From: Parazoarcus communis
GTDB lineage: Bacteria; Pseudomonadota; Gammaproteobacteria; Burkholderiales; Rhodocyclaceae
DNA: 64,000 nucleotides
Assembly (NCBI RefSeq): GCF_003111645.1
Contig: NZ_CP022187.1
Coordinates: 1,550,001-1,614,000 of the forward strand
Direction: 5' to 3'
Made by a program: the position numbers and the translations under genes. Shown one piece after another: positions 50,672 through 62,240 of this stretch (its first letter is position 1; each line of letters begins with the position of its first letter). The notes under the pieces were generated by a model. It had not been told where the DNA came from and did not search any database. It worked only from the letters and a program-made list of their open reading frames with translations.

Positions 50672-51502
50672 ATGCCTGATCGCCTCGACAGACTCTCCGC
50701 CCTGATTGACGGTCTCGCACCGCGCGTCGGCGTCATGCGTCCGCGCAGTGGCTTATCGACGCTCAGCTTCGATGCCACTCAGGCATCCCGTTTGCACCTG
50801 CACCTGATCGCGCAAGGTGATATCCGCCTGCAGACTCAGGCAGATCCGGATGCCCGTGCAAACGCGCCCGCGATCGTCGTCTGCCGCGCCGACATCGCGC
50901 ACTCGATCACGGTGTCGGAACCCGATGCGCTGATGTGCGCCGAGGCCGCGCTGGAGGGGCCTGCCGCCGCCCTGCTGCTCAACGAGTTCTCCAAACCGCT
51001 GGTTCTCGAGCTCGACGAATCCGATGCCTCGCTGGGCTACGTCGTGCGCCTGATCGCGTCCGAACTGAGCAACCCGCGTTGCGGACAGCCAGCACTGCTC
51101 GACCGTGCGGGCGACATTCTTTTCATCGGCCTGCTGCGTCACCTCGTTGCCCAGCCTCAGACAACGAGCGGACTGTTCAATGGCCTTGCCGACACCCGTA
51201 TCGCCCGTGCCCTGGTCGCGATCCATGCTGCGCCGCAGACGCAATGGACACTGGAGATGCTGGCCGAGGAAGCCGGCATGTCGCGCACCTCGTTCGCCAC
51301 GCGCTTTCGCGAACTGATGCACCAGCCGCCCGGCAAGTACCTGGCACAAGTCAGGCTGTCGATTGCGAGCCAGGCCGTACGCAGCGGCGCCGGTCTCAAA
51401 CAGGCCGCGCGCGACAGCGGTTATGCCAGCACCGCGGCGTTATCGCGCGCGCTGTCGCGCTCGAACGCACGCGGCAGTGACGCGCTCGCCGCAGAAACTT
51501 AG
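50672..51502 (+). CDS. AraC-family transcriptional regulator
   Basis: This 276-aa protein has an N-terminal cupin-like effector domain (about residues 1-170). A C-terminal double HTH follows (TRIARALVAIHAAPQTQWTLEMLAEEAGMSRTSFATRFRELMHQPPGKYLAQVRLSIA...GLKQAARDSGYASTAALSRALSR). It is in the group often encoded next to oxidoreductases, and here it faces the peroxiredoxin-like gene. The start has no clear ribosome site; an in-frame reading extends further upstream. Confidence 0.85.
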   Translation: MPDRLDRLSALIDGLAPRVGVMRPRSGLSTLSFDATQASRLHLHLIAQGDIRLQTQADPDARANAPAIVVCRADIAHSITVSEPDALMCAEAALEGPAAALLLNEFSKPLVLELDESDASLGYVVRLIASELSNPRCGQPALLDRAGDILFIGLLRHLVAQPQTTSGLFNGLADTRIARALVAIHAAPQTQWTLEMLAEEAGMSRTSFATRFRELMHQPPGKYLAQVRLSIASQAVRSGAGLKQAARDSGYASTAALSRALSRSNARGSDALAAET

Positions 51503-51601
51503 ACTGACGGTCGCGCCTCGACGACAAGGAATACGCAAGTTGAAGAACGACAGACCCGGCAAGCAGAACATCGGTCCGGCCATGCGAACACAGGCAGTGT
51601 C

Positions 51602-52390
51602 ATGAGCACCTCGTGCTACTGGCTGCTTCGCCACGAAAACCGCCTGCTGACCATCGACGATCCGACCGGCGTGACCGCGTTTCCGTTCGGCCTGCCACAC
51701 GAGCTAGACAACCCCACCGACGCCTTGCTGATCGGTGAATGGCAGGGCGCGCCATGCTATGCGGCCGATATCGACACGCTGCCAGCCGGCCTCAACGCCG
51801 AACTGACTCCCGTGCGCGCCCTCTTCGGGCTGGCCGGTGCCGAAGCATTTGCGCTTGCCGGGCGCGCAACCCAGCTCCTGGACTGGCAGCGCAACCACCG
51901 CTTCTGCGGGCGCTGCGGCACGCCGACGCATATGGCGGCGGGCGAACGGGTCATGACCTGCAGTGCCTGCGGGCTGGTGGCCTACCCGCGCATTTCCCCT
52001 GCGGTCATGGTGCTGATACGCCGCGGTGAAGAACTCCTGCTGGCACGCAGCCCGCACTTCGCACCGGGTGTCTTCAGCGCGCTGGCCGGCTTTGTCGAGG
52101 CTGGCGAAACCCTGGAGCAGTGTGCCGCGCGCGAGGTACGCGAAGAGGTGGGGATCGAGATCACCAATCTGCGCTACTTTCACAGCCAGTCCTGGCCCTT
52201 CCCCAATTCGCTGATGCTCGCTTTCTTCGCCGACTACGCGGGCGGCGAGATCACACCGGAACCGTCCGAGATCGAGGCCGCAGACTGGTTCCTGCCCAGC
52301 GCACTCCCCTTGTTGCCCGCGCCCTTGAGCATCGCACGGCAACTGATCGATGCGGCGTGCATACAGGGCAGCGGACGCGATCACGCATGA
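51602..52390 (+). CDS. nudC: NAD+ diphosphatase / NADH pyrophosphatase
   Basis: This 262-aa Nudix enzyme has a zinc ribbon (C102, C105, C120, C123) and a Nudix box at about 163-185 (GFVEAGETLEQCAAREVREEVGI). The NudC-specific SQSWPFPNSLM motif follows it. It cleaves NAD(H) to NMN(H) and AMP and in E. coli removes NAD caps from RNA. It is monocistronic upstream of the N-ATPase operon. Confidence 0.94.
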   Translation: MSTSCYWLLRHENRLLTIDDPTGVTAFPFGLPHELDNPTDALLIGEWQGAPCYAADIDTLPAGLNAELTPVRALFGLAGAEAFALAGRATQLLDWQRNHRFCGRCGTPTHMAAGERVMTCSACGLVAYPRISPAVMVLIRRGEELLLARSPHFAPGVFSALAGFVEAGETLEQCAAREVREEVGIEITNLRYFHSQSWPFPNSLMLAFFADYAGGEITPEPSEIEAADWFLPSALPLLPAPLSIARQLIDAACIQGSGRDHA

Positions 52391-52462
52391 CATGACAGCA
52401 GGCCCGGCGACGGCGCCTTCATCCATTGCGGGCTGAGCGCGGCCCCCCATGTCCTGTGGTGA

Positions 52463-54362
<1,900 letters not shown>

Positions 54363-54366
<4 letters not shown>

Positions 54367-54710
54367 TGCGCCCCGCAGAGCGCAGGGACACGCCTGCTGA
54401 CACATCCGGACACCCAGACGGGAACACACCTGCAGCGTCCCGTCGCGAAGCGCTCAACGACGCGGTGGACAAGGACGTCGCCCGCATCGAGAAGGGCGAG
54501 CGCGAGCGTCGCAGCGTGCTCGGCTATACCGTGTTCATGGGCACCATCGCCGGCCTGTTCGTGCTGCCGGTGGTCGGCGGCGCCTATCTTGGGCGCTGGC
54601 TCGACGGCCTTGCCGAAGGCTATTCGGTGCGCTGGACGGTGAGCCTGATCCTGCTCGGCGTGGTCATCGGCGGCATCAACGTCTATCGCTATCTGGAGGA
54701 GCACCCATGA
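54363..54710 (+). CDS. atpQ: N-ATPase AtpQ (AtpI-like) membrane protein
   Basis: This 115-aa protein has a charged N-terminal tail (about residues 1-52) and two TM helices (YTVFMGTIAGLFVLPVVGGAYLGRWL and WTVSLILLGVVIGGINVYRYL). This matches the AtpQ/AtpI-type ATP synthase gene-1 family, thought to help c-ring assembly or Mg2+ handling. Its ATG overlaps the epsilon stop. Confidence 0.82.
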
Positions 54711-54739
54711 ACGCCCGATTTCCGGCACCGACCAACTGA
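54707..54739 (+). pseudogene. 10-codon frame at the atpR position (probable remnant)
   Basis: An ATG overlapping the atpQ stop as ATGA, with GGAG upstream, opens a frame of only ten codons (MNARFPAPTN) before TGA. atpB begins 7 bp later. In N-ATPase operons this is where atpR, a small membrane protein gene of roughly 250-300 bp, is found. The frame looks like the preserved start of a deleted atpR, or a coupling peptide. Confidence 0.6.
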
Positions 54740-54746
54740 GCCGATC

Positions 54747-55436
54747 ATGGATACCGAATCGATCATCTTCACCATCGGCCCCCTGGCGATCACCCGCCCG
54801 GTGGCCACGACCTGGGCGGTGATGCTCGGCCTCACAGTGCTGTGCGCGCTTGCGACCCGGCGCCTGAAGCTCGACCCCGGCCCCTTCCAGACCCTGCTCG
54901 AGGGAATCGTCGGCACCATCCACGACGCAATCGACGACACCCTGCCCGACTACGGCGTGCGTCTGCTGCCCTTCATCGGCACGCTGTGGATCTTCATTGC
55001 CCTTGCCAACCTGGTGGGCGTGCTGCCCGGCGCAAGTTCGCCGACGGGGGATCTCTCCACCACGGCAGCCCTGGCGATACTGGTGTTCCTGTCGGTGCAT
55101 TGGTTCGGCATCCGTAGCGAAGGGCTTCGCGCCTATCTCGCGCACTATGTTCAGCCCAGCCCGATCATGCTGCCCTTCCACATCATCAGCGAGATCTCGC
55201 GCACCGTGGCGCTGGCCGTGCGCCTGTTCGGCAACGTCATGAGCCTGGAGACCGCCGCGATCCTTGTGCTGCTGGTCGCCGGTTTCCTGGTGCCGGTGCC
55301 GGTGCTCGCCCTGCACATCGTCGAGGCGCTGGTGCAGGCCTACATCTTCGGCATGCTGGCGCTGGTGTACATCTCGGGCGGCATCCAGTCTCAGCAAACC
55401 CGATCATCCCGTATCAAGGCAGGAGTCTCTTCATGA
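54747..55436 (+). CDS. atpB: N-ATPase subunit a
   Basis: This 229-aa stator ion-channel subunit has the essential arginine R159 in ISEISRTVALAVRLFGNVMSLE, the universal L-F-G-N motif, FIGTLWIFIALANLVG and a C-terminal helix FGMLALVYISGGIQ. It contacts the c-ring to drive ion passage. It starts soon after the atpR remnant and overlaps atpE by 4 bp. Confidence 0.92.
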   Translation: MDTESIIFTIGPLAITRPVATTWAVMLGLTVLCALATRRLKLDPGPFQTLLEGIVGTIHDAIDDTLPDYGVRLLPFIGTLWIFIALANLVGVLPGASSPTGDLSTTAALAILVFLSVHWFGIRSEGLRAYLAHYVQPSPIMLPFHIISEISRTVALAVRLFGNVMSLETAAILVLLVAGFLVPVPVLALHIVEALVQAYIFGMLALVYISGGIQSQQTRSSRIKAGVSS

Positions 55437-55699
55437 ACGACATGACCTATTTCACCACGCTGTCTACGGTTGGCGCACTGTTTGCAATCGCGCTCGGCGT
55501 GTTCTTTCCGGCGCTGGCCATGGGCCGCGCCATCAGCCAGGCACTCGACGCAATTGCCCGCCAACCCGAAGCCGAGAAGTCCATCTCGCGCCTGCTCTTC
55601 ATCGGTCTGGCAATGATCGAATCGCTGGCCATCTATGTGCTGGTGGTGGTGCTCATCGTGCTGTTTCGCAACCCGTTGCTCGAATACCTGCTCAAGTAA
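55433..55699 (+). CDS. atpE: N-ATPase subunit c
   Basis: This 88-aa hairpin of two TM helices joins through the polar loop ARQPEA (42-47). The ion-carrying carboxylate is E63, followed by S64 (GLAMIESLAIYV). In Na+-binding c-rings a Gln or Glu stands in helix 1 where this protein has M30 (FPALAMGRAI), and Thr often follows E-S where this one has L65. The E-S pair and Y68 remain. The site may therefore prefer H+, although its close relatives are predicted Na+ pumps. Confidence 0.92.
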   Translation: MNDMTYFTTLSTVGALFAIALGVFFPALAMGRAISQALDAIARQPEAEKSISRLLFIGLAMIESLAIYVLVVVLIVLFRNPLLEYLLK

Positions 55700-55711
55700 G
55701 GACGACCGATC

Positions 55712-56461
55712 ATGCAACTGGACTGGACGACTTTCCTGCTCCAGATCGTCAATTTTCTGGTGCTGGTATGGCTGCTCAAGCGCTTCCTGTACCGGCCTGT
55801 GCTGGACGTGATCGCCCGCCGCCGCCAGGGAATCGAGAAGGCACTGAGCGACGCCCGCGACGCCGAGGCGCGCGCGGAAACCCTGCGTCAGGACTACGAG
55901 CGCAAGCTCGCCGAACAGGACAGCGCACAGGCAGCCGACATGGCCAGACTGGGAGACGAGATCGCAGCAGAACGCCGCCGCCTCATGGCCAAGCTCGATG
56001 CGGAACTGGCCGCAGAGCGCGAGCGCCAGGTTGCGCTTGTCGAAAAGCAGACGGCCGATGCCGGTCGCAAGGCAGGCGATACCGCACGCGCCGCCGCCCT
56101 GAGTTTCGTCAGCCGCCTGCTCGGCCGGCTGTCGGGCGCCGAGCTCGACTCCCGGCTTGTGGACATGCTCATCGAGGACCTCGCCACACTGCCTGCCGAG
56201 CAGCTCGAGGCCTTGCACGACGCTGCCGCTGCACCCGAGGCCAGCCTGCAGCTCACCACCGCGCGCGCCCTGAGCGAGGCCGACGAGTCGCGTCTGCTTG
56301 GCGCACTCGCGGATACGCTGGGCCGCAGCCTGCCGATCACGAAACAGATCGATGCATCCATGCAGTCGGGGCTGCGCGTTGGCATCGGCCCCTGGATGCT
56401 TGCCGCGAGCCTTGCCGACGAGCTGGCATTTTTCCGCTCGGGAGCCCGCCGTGCGTGCTGA
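55712..56461 (+). CDS. atpF: N-ATPase subunit b (extended, delta-like C-terminus)
   Basis: This 249-aa protein has one N-terminal TM helix ([20 protein letters not shown]), then a long coiled coil (about 30-130). The C-terminal region (about 135-240) resembles the delta subunit, including the late [36 protein letters not shown]. The operon has no separate atpH, so this extended b subunit would take over the delta role, as is usual in N-ATPases. Confidence 0.87.
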   Translation: MQLDWTTFLLQIVNFLVLVWLLKRFLYRPVLDVIARRRQGIEKALSDARDAEARAETLRQDYERKLAEQDSAQAADMARLGDEIAAERRRLMAKLDAELAAERERQVALVEKQTADAGRKAGDTARAAALSFVSRLLGRLSGAELDSRLVDMLIEDLATLPAEQLEALHDAAAAPEASLQLTTARALSEADESRLLGALADTLGRSLPITKQIDASMQSGLRVGIGPWMLAASLADELAFFRSGARRAC

Positions 56462-57926
56462 GCATCCTGATCCGCCCGCGCCAGCGGACAGCGCCAGCTA
56501 CAGCCCGCGCTTGCGCATCGTCGAGCGCGGCAAGGTGACTTCGGTCGGTGATGGCGTGGTGTGGATCGAAGGCCTGCCTTCGGCGCGCATGGATGGCATC
56601 GTCAGGATCTCGGACGGCAGCGAGGCGCTGGTCTTTCATCTCGCGCCCGACCGTATCGGCGCCATTCTGCTCACCACCACACCCGCGCTCATGCCCGGCT
56701 GCGAGGCACGCCAGTCCGGCGACATCCTCACCATGCCGACAGGCGACGGCCTGCTGGGCAGGGTCATCGACCCGCTGGGCATGCCACTCGATGGCGGCAC
56801 CGCGCCCGACTGCAGCGGCCGCCGCGCGATCGAGGGCGACTCCCCACCGATCATCGCGCGCGATTTCGTCGACCACCCGCTCTACACCGGCAGCAAGATC
56901 GTCGACACCCTGATTCCGATCGGCCGCGGCCAGCGCCAGCTGCTGATTGGAGACAACGGCACCGGCAAGAGCGCACTCGCACTGGACGCCGTCATCAGCC
57001 AGCGCGACCAGAACGTGCGCTGCCTCTACGTCATGATCGGGCAGAAGCGTTCGTCCGTCGTGCAGACCATCGACACCCTGCGTACCCACGGCGCACTCGC
57101 CTACACCACCCTCGTCGTGGCCGAAGCCACGGCCAGCACCGGCATCCGTTACCTGGCCCCATTCGCCGGCTGCGCGATTGCCGAAGAGTGGATGAACGCC
57201 GGCCACGACGCCCTGATCGTGTATGACGACCTCACCACCCATGCGCGGGCGTATCGCGAGCTGTCGCTGCTGCTGCGCCGCCCGCCGGGGCGCGAAGCCT
57301 ATCCGGCCGACATCTTCTATCTGCACGCACGGCTGCTCGAGCGCTCCACCCGCCTCAGCGCCGCCAACGGTGGCGGCAGCATGACCGCGCTGCCGATCGC
57401 CGAGACCGAGCAGGGCGAGATTGCGGCCTACATCCCGACCAACCTGATCTCGATCACCGATGGCCAGATCCACTTCGACAGCAAGCAGTTCGCCCGTGGC
57501 GTGCTGCCTGCCATCGACATCACGCGCTCGGTCTCACGCATCGGCGGCAAGGCCCAGCACGAGGCCATCAAGCGCGAAGCCGGGCGCATGAAGCTGGACT
57601 ACCTGCAGTTTCTCGAACTCGAAGTGTTCACCCGTTTCGGCGCCAAGCTCGAAGCGTCGATGGAAGCCCGTATCCGACGCGGACGACTGCTGCGCGACAT
57701 CCTCGCCCAGGACCGCCTCGACCCTCACAGCGCCCTCGACCAGCTCGCCTGGCTCATCGCCTGCAACGAGAAGCTGCTCGACGGACTCGACGATGGTGAG
57801 CTCGACACCGCGCTGCACCGCCTGCGCACCGGAGCGGCAGGCACTGGCCTCACGCTCGACAGCCCGCGCACCGAATGGCTGACGGCGGTGCGCGGCTGGC
57901 TGAGCACCACCGCCGAACAAGCATGA
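56451..57926 (+). CDS. atpA: N-ATPase alpha subunit
   Basis: This 491-aa F1 alpha subunit has Walker [11 protein letters not shown] (commonly GDRQTGKT in F1 alpha), [67 protein letters not shown] and [15 protein letters not shown]. It starts with GTG at 56451, overlapping atpF by 11 bp; GGGAG lies 8 bp upstream, and no suitable ATG precedes the conserved N-terminus. Confidence 0.93.
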   Translation: MRAEHPDPPAPADSASYSPRLRIVERGKVTSVGDGVVWIEGLPSARMDGIVRISDGSEALVFHLAPDRIGAILLTTTPALMPGCEARQSGDILTMPTGDGLLGRVIDPLGMPLDGGTAPDCSGRRAIEGDSPPIIARDFVDHPLYTGSKIVDTLIPIGRGQRQLLIGDNGTGKSALALDAVISQRDQNVRCLYVMIGQKRSSVVQTIDTLRTHGALAYTTLVVAEATASTGIRYLAPFAGCAIAEEWMNAGHDALIVYDDLTTHARAYRELSLLLRRPPGREAYPADIFYLHARLLERSTRLSAANGGGSMTALPIAETEQGEIAAYIPTNLISITDGQIHFDSKQFARGVLPAIDITRSVSRIGGKAQHEAIKREAGRMKLDYLQFLELEVFTRFGAKLEASMEARIRRGRLLRDILAQDRLDPHSALDQLAWLIACNEKLLDGLDDGELDTALHRLRTGAAGTGLTLDSPRTEWLTAVRGWLSTTAEQA

Positions 57927-58747
57927 GCAAACGCCGCGAGCTGGAGAACCATATCGACAGCCTCGCCGACATCGGCGAGCTGCTCGGCGCGATGAAGAAC
58001 CTCGCCCTCGTCGAGAGCCGCCGCATCAATACCTTCATCGATGCCCAGCGCGCCGCCGCCGACATCGTGGAACACACCCTGGCCGATTTCATTGCCGACT
58101 ATTCCGGCCACATTGCGCCCGCCGCCCCTCATGGCGAAGTCGTCTGCCTGATCGGTTCCGAGCGCGGCTTCTGCGGCGACCTCAACCAGCGCCTGATTGC
58201 TGCAGCAGAAAGCATCCGCGAAGACGCGCAGATCGTGCTCGTCGGCAGCCGCCTGGCCGACGCCTGGACCAGCGACTTCGCGGCCAGCATCCCCGGTGCG
58301 GGGTTTGCGGATGAGGTGCAGAACGTACTGGCAAGCCTCGTCGCTCAGCTCACCCCCTTGCTCAAGGGCGCACGCCCGTTCGGTCCGCCCGCACTCAGCC
58401 TGCTCTATCTGGCGGAAGGCGGCACAAAACACCATTCGCTGCTGCCCGCACCCGAGCCGCGCCGGGACGGGCCGCGTCGCACCCATGCACTGCAGCTGAA
58501 CCTGTCGCCGCAGGCGTTTCACGCCGGCCTGATCGACCAGTTTCTCGAAACCGCGCTCGGTGGCGCACTGTATGACGCACTGCTGCACGAGAACCAGCTC
58601 AGGCTCGAACACATGGAGCAAGCCGGCCACCGCATCGACGAACAGCTCGAAGAGCTTGGCCGGCGCAGCAACCGGGCACGCCAGGAGGAAATCACCGAGG
58701 AAATCGAGATCATCCTGCTGTCGAGCCTGGGCAGCAGGGAGCCCTGA
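57923..58747 (+). CDS. atpG: N-ATPase gamma subunit
   Basis: This 274-aa rotor shaft subunit has the N-terminal coiled coil [29 protein letters not shown], the central [15 protein letters not shown] fold and the C-terminal helix [47 protein letters not shown]. It is shorter and more divergent than housekeeping gamma, as expected for N-ATPases. Its ATG overlaps the alpha stop; it is the last gene of the operon. Confidence 0.9.
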   Translation: MSKRRELENHIDSLADIGELLGAMKNLALVESRRINTFIDAQRAAADIVEHTLADFIADYSGHIAPAAPHGEVVCLIGSERGFCGDLNQRLIAAAESIREDAQIVLVGSRLADAWTSDFAASIPGAGFADEVQNVLASLVAQLTPLLKGARPFGPPALSLLYLAEGGTKHHSLLPAPEPRRDGPRRTHALQLNLSPQAFHAGLIDQFLETALGGALYDALLHENQLRLEHMEQAGHRIDEQLEELGRRSNRARQEEITEEIEIILLSSLGSREP

Positions 58748-58777
58748 CCCAGGTTGCGACGGCCGCGCGCGCCCGGC

Positions 58778-60580
58778 TCAGAGGTCCAGTTGCAGCGCCG
58801 CGAGCCGGGAATACAGCCCGCCCTGCTTGCGCAGATCTTCCGGGGTGCCGGTTTCGACGACACGCCCGCCCTCCATCACCACAATGCGATCGACCTTCTG
58901 CACGGTGGCGAGGCGGTGGGCGATGATCAGCGTGGTGCGCCCCTCCATCGCGGCGTTCAGCCCCTGCTGCACGAGAATCTCGGATTCGGCATCGAGCGCA
59001 CTGGTGGCCTCGTCCAGCAGCAGCAGACGTGCATGCTTGAGAATCGCACGTGCAATGGCAATGCGCTGGCGCTGCCCGCCCGAAAGCCGCGTGCCGCGCT
59101 CGCCGAGGAAGGTCTGGTAGCCCTCGGGCAGACGGCCAATGAATTCATCCACCAGGGCCGCGCGCGCCGCCTGCATCACTTCTTCGTCGGTCGCATCCAT
59201 GCGCCCGTAGCGGATGTTCTCCAGCGCGTTGGCGGAGAAGATCACCGGGTCCTGCGGCACGATGGCGATGTCCTTGCGCAGATCGTGCAGACTGAGCTGG
59301 CGGATGTCCTGCCCGTTGATCAGCACGCTGCCGCCGGTTACGTCGTAGTAGCGCAGCAGGAGCTGGAACAGACTGGTCTTGCCCGCACCCGACGGCCCCA
59401 CCAGCGCAACGCGCTCGCCCGGACGGATGTCGAGGCTGATGTCGTCCAGCGCACGCACCTGCGGGCGACCGGGATAGGCGAACACCACATGATCGAGACG
59501 GATGCCAACCTGCGCTGCGGGCGCCGGCTGCTGGGGTTCGTCCTGCTCGCGAATGGCGGACTCCGCATGCAGCAGATCGAGCAGACGCTCGGTCGCGCCG
59601 GCCGCGCGCATCACGTCACCCCACACCTCCGCCATGGTCCCCACCCCGCCTGCCACCAGCGCCGCATACAGCACGAAGGAGGCCAGCTCGCCACCGGTCA
59701 TCAGGCCGTCGTGCACCTGACGCGCACCGATCCACAACACGAAGATGATCGTCCCCATCACCGCGGTGATGATCAGCGCAGTCAGCGCGGCACGCACCCG
59801 CGTGCGACGGATTGCAGTGACGAAGCTGGTTTCGGTGCGGTCTGAATAACGCCGCGCCTCTTCCTGCTCCTGGGTACAGGCCTGCACCGTGGGCATGGCA
59901 TTCAGGATCTCGCCGGCCAGCGCCGAGGTGTCGGCGATGCGGTCCTGCGATTCGCGCGACAGACGCCGCACCTTGCGCCCGATCACCATGATCGGCAGCA
60001 CCAGCAGGACCATCAGCACCAGGTTGAGCGAGAACAGATAGAAGCTGGTCACGGCCAGCATGATCATGCCGCCGATGAACTGGAACAGGCTACGCAGCCC
60101 CATCGAGATCGAACTGCCGACCACGGTCTGGATGAGCGTGGTGTCGCCAGTCAGACGCGACAGCACCTCGCCCGTCTGCAAGGTCTCGAAGAACTGCGGC
60201 GACTGCGACAGCACCCGCGCATACACCGCGTTGCGCAAGTCCGCCGTCGCCCGCTCGCCCACCCAGGACACGGTGTAGTAGCGCATCGCCACCGCCAGCG
60301 CCCACAGAAAAGCCAGCCCGAACAGGGCAACGAAGTGGCCGTTCAGACTCAGGGCGCCCAGCAGCCCCTGGCCCGCTGCCTCGCGGCTCTGCGCACCGAA
60401 GCCAAAGTCGATGAGATCGCGAAACGCCAGCGGAACGAGCAGGATGGTGCCCGACGCCACGCACAGCAGCACGAAGGCCAGCGCAATACGCACGCGGTAG
60501 GGACGCAGAAAAGGCCACAGCCCGCTCAGCACCGAAAGCCGCCGCGGGCCCTTCCCGGCATCATTCCGCGCCTGTTGCAT
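58778..60580 (-). CDS. ABC exporter, fused permease and ATPase (MsbA-like)
   Basis: This 600-aa half-transporter has six TM helices in the first 310 residues and a C-terminal nucleotide-binding domain. The domain shows Walker A GPSGAGKT, Q-loop VPQDPVIF, signature LSGGQRQRIAIARA, Walker B LLLLDEATSALD and switch AHRLAT. It should act as a homodimer exporting a lipid or drug-like compound; the substrate is unknown. It is co-directional with the gene at 60590 and starts about 10 bp after it. Confidence 0.9.
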   Translation of the reverse strand: MQQARNDAGKGPRRLSVLSGLWPFLRPYRVRIALAFVLLCVASGTILLVPLAFRDLIDFGFGAQSREAAGQGLLGALSLNGHFVALFGLAFLWALAVAMRYYTVSWVGERATADLRNAVYARVLSQSPQFFETLQTGEVLSRLTGDTTLIQTVVGSSISMGLRSLFQFIGGMIMLAVTSFYLFSLNLVLMVLLVLPIMVIGRKVRRLSRESQDRIADTSALAGEILNAMPTVQACTQEQEEARRYSDRTETSFVTAIRRTRVRAALTALIITAVMGTIIFVLWIGARQVHDGLMTGGELASFVLYAALVAGGVGTMAEVWGDVMRAAGATERLLDLLHAESAIREQDEPQQPAPAAQVGIRLDHVVFAYPGRPQVRALDDISLDIRPGERVALVGPSGAGKTSLFQLLLRYYDVTGGSVLINGQDIRQLSLHDLRKDIAIVPQDPVIFSANALENIRYGRMDATDEEVMQAARAALVDEFIGRLPEGYQTFLGERGTRLSGGQRQRIAIARAILKHARLLLLDEATSALDAESEILVQQGLNAAMEGRTTLIIAHRLATVQKVDRIVVMEGGRVVETGTPEDLRKQGGLYSRLAALQLDL

Positions 60581-60589
60581 CGCTGAGCC

Positions 60590-61093
60590 TCAGGCCGGTT
60601 TGCGAAATTCGTTCGCAACCCATGCGTTTGCGCTGCTGGTCGTGAGCTTGAAGCCCGCCGACACCCTCAGCCGCGCCAGTTCCTCGCCGTTGGCATCAAA
60701 GGCGGAGAGCATCGCGTAGGGGTCGTATTCGTCGGGTTCGATATCGAGGGTGACGTCGATGCGGCCGTCGTCGGTATTCACCGTGACTTTCTTGTGAAAC
60801 ATCGCGTGCAGTTGCTGCTCGTGCCGACGCCTGAACTCGGACGCGGTCTTGACCAGCGTATTGAACGCGTTGGCGTCGAGCGGCTTTGGATTCTTCTTGT
60901 CGCGCCCCATCGTCCACGGGCCGACCAGCGCAGGCTCTGGTTCGCCGTCGATGGTCATCGACACCGCCCAGCCCTCGTCATCCTCGTTCTTGATCACGCG
61001 CGCGGTCCAGCCGTCGTCGCACCACAGTCGCGCCTCTTTGATCGGCGCAGATTCGTCGAGCCCGTCGGACTCGCTGCTTGTCATCTCAGTCAT
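60590..61093 (-). CDS. conserved hypothetical acidic protein
   Basis: I do not recognise the family of this 167-aa protein. It is acidic and soluble, with no signal peptide. The middle (WCDDGWTARVIKNEDDEGWAVSMTIDGEPEPALVGPWTMGRDKKNPKPLD) looks beta-rich, and FNTLVKTASEFRRRHEQQLHAMFHKKVTV is helical. It sits 9 bp before the ABC exporter, so the two are probably co-transcribed, but nothing shows a joint function. Confidence 0.75.
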   Translation of the reverse strand: MTEMTSSESDGLDESAPIKEARLWCDDGWTARVIKNEDDEGWAVSMTIDGEPEPALVGPWTMGRDKKNPKPLDANAFNTLVKTASEFRRRHEQQLHAMFHKKVTVNTDDGRIDVTLDIEPDEYDPYAMLSAFDANGEELARLRVSAGFKLTTSSANAWVANEFRKPA

Positions 61094-61214
61094 CGCGTCA
61101 TTTTACTGCTGCAGCGCACCTGGGAGGACGTGCGTTCATGGAAAAGACCGCTGCCATTGACGCGACCGGACCCCGGGTCTCACCATGGCTGCCCACTTGC
61201 GCTGGAGTTTTCAC

Positions 61215-62144
61215 ATGACAACCGCCGTTCTGCTCTTCGACTCACAGGCAGCCGAGATCAAGCGTCTGCTTGCACTGTCAGCCGCTGAAATCGAGTTCGT
61301 CGAAGACCTTGATGATCTCGAATCGGTGCGCAGCTGCGATCTCTGGCTTGGCACACCCGACACGGCCGCCAAGCTGCTGGGCAAAGGATGCACACCGCGC
61401 TGGCTTCAGTCGACATGGGCCGGAATCAGGCCTTTGCTGGCGACAGGCCTGCCCACGGATTACCGGCTCAGCCGGGCGGTCGGCATCTTCGGCCAACCGA
61501 TCGCGGAATATGTTCTTGCGCGCCTGCTGGAACACAAACAGCAACTGCGAGCGCGCGCACTGAGCCAGACCAGGCGTGAATGGAATGCCGCGGCGCCGGG
61601 AATCCTGTCCGGCAGCAAGGTCCTGATTGTCGGTGCGGGCGAAATCGGTCAGTCGGTTGCGGGCTATCTGCGGCCATTTGGCGTGCGCCTGACCGGCGTT
61701 GCGACGAGCACAAAGCCCGTCACGCATTTCGATACAGTAGTGACGATGGATGATCTGTGCACCGCGGCTGCCGATGCAGACTTCGTAGTGAACATCCTGC
61801 CGGAAACGGCAGCGACCACTGACATCTTCGACGACGCCTTCTTCGCTGCGCTCAAGCCCGGGGCGATCTTCATCAACGTTGGGCGCGGCAGCGCAGTTGT
61901 CGACCGCGCGCTGATCAGCGCACTCGAACAGGGCCGGCTCGCGGGCGCCGTGCTGGACGTCTTTCGCGAGGAACCCCTGCCTGCGGCACATCCGTTCTGG
62001 ACAACGCCGAACCTGACCCTCACCGGGCATATTGCCGGCCCCACTATTCCTTCCCTGATCTGCGAACTGTTTGTCGAGAATCTGCGCAGATTCAATGCAG
62101 GTGAAGCGCTGAAAGGCGAAGTGGACTTTCTCAGGCCCTACTGA
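61215..62144 (+). CDS. D-2-hydroxyacid dehydrogenase (GhrA-like)
   Basis: This 309-aa NAD(P)-dependent dehydrogenase has the Rossmann motif VLIVGAGEIGQSVA (140-145 Gly core), NILPETAATTDIF, INVGRGSAVVD (catalytic Arg), AVLDVFREEPLP (Glu) and the late LTLTGHIAGPT with the catalytic His. It reduces 2-keto acids such as glyoxylate or hydroxypyruvate, or similar compounds. The ATG at 61215 follows GGAG. Confidence 0.87.
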   Translation: MTTAVLLFDSQAAEIKRLLALSAAEIEFVEDLDDLESVRSCDLWLGTPDTAAKLLGKGCTPRWLQSTWAGIRPLLATGLPTDYRLSRAVGIFGQPIAEYVLARLLEHKQQLRARALSQTRREWNAAAPGILSGSKVLIVGAGEIGQSVAGYLRPFGVRLTGVATSTKPVTHFDTVVTMDDLCTAAADADFVVNILPETAATTDIFDDAFFAALKPGAIFINVGRGSAVVDRALISALEQGRLAGAVLDVFREEPLPAAHPFWTTPNLTLTGHIAGPTIPSLICELFVENLRRFNAGEALKGEVDFLRPY

Positions 62145-62240
62145 ACTCGCTGCCCCGGCATCATCCCGCCCATCTCTGCGCTGTCCCGATGCGCAGGGAC
62201 GCAGCGAGAGACTCGCTACGCCAAGGTCGAACCGCAGCCC

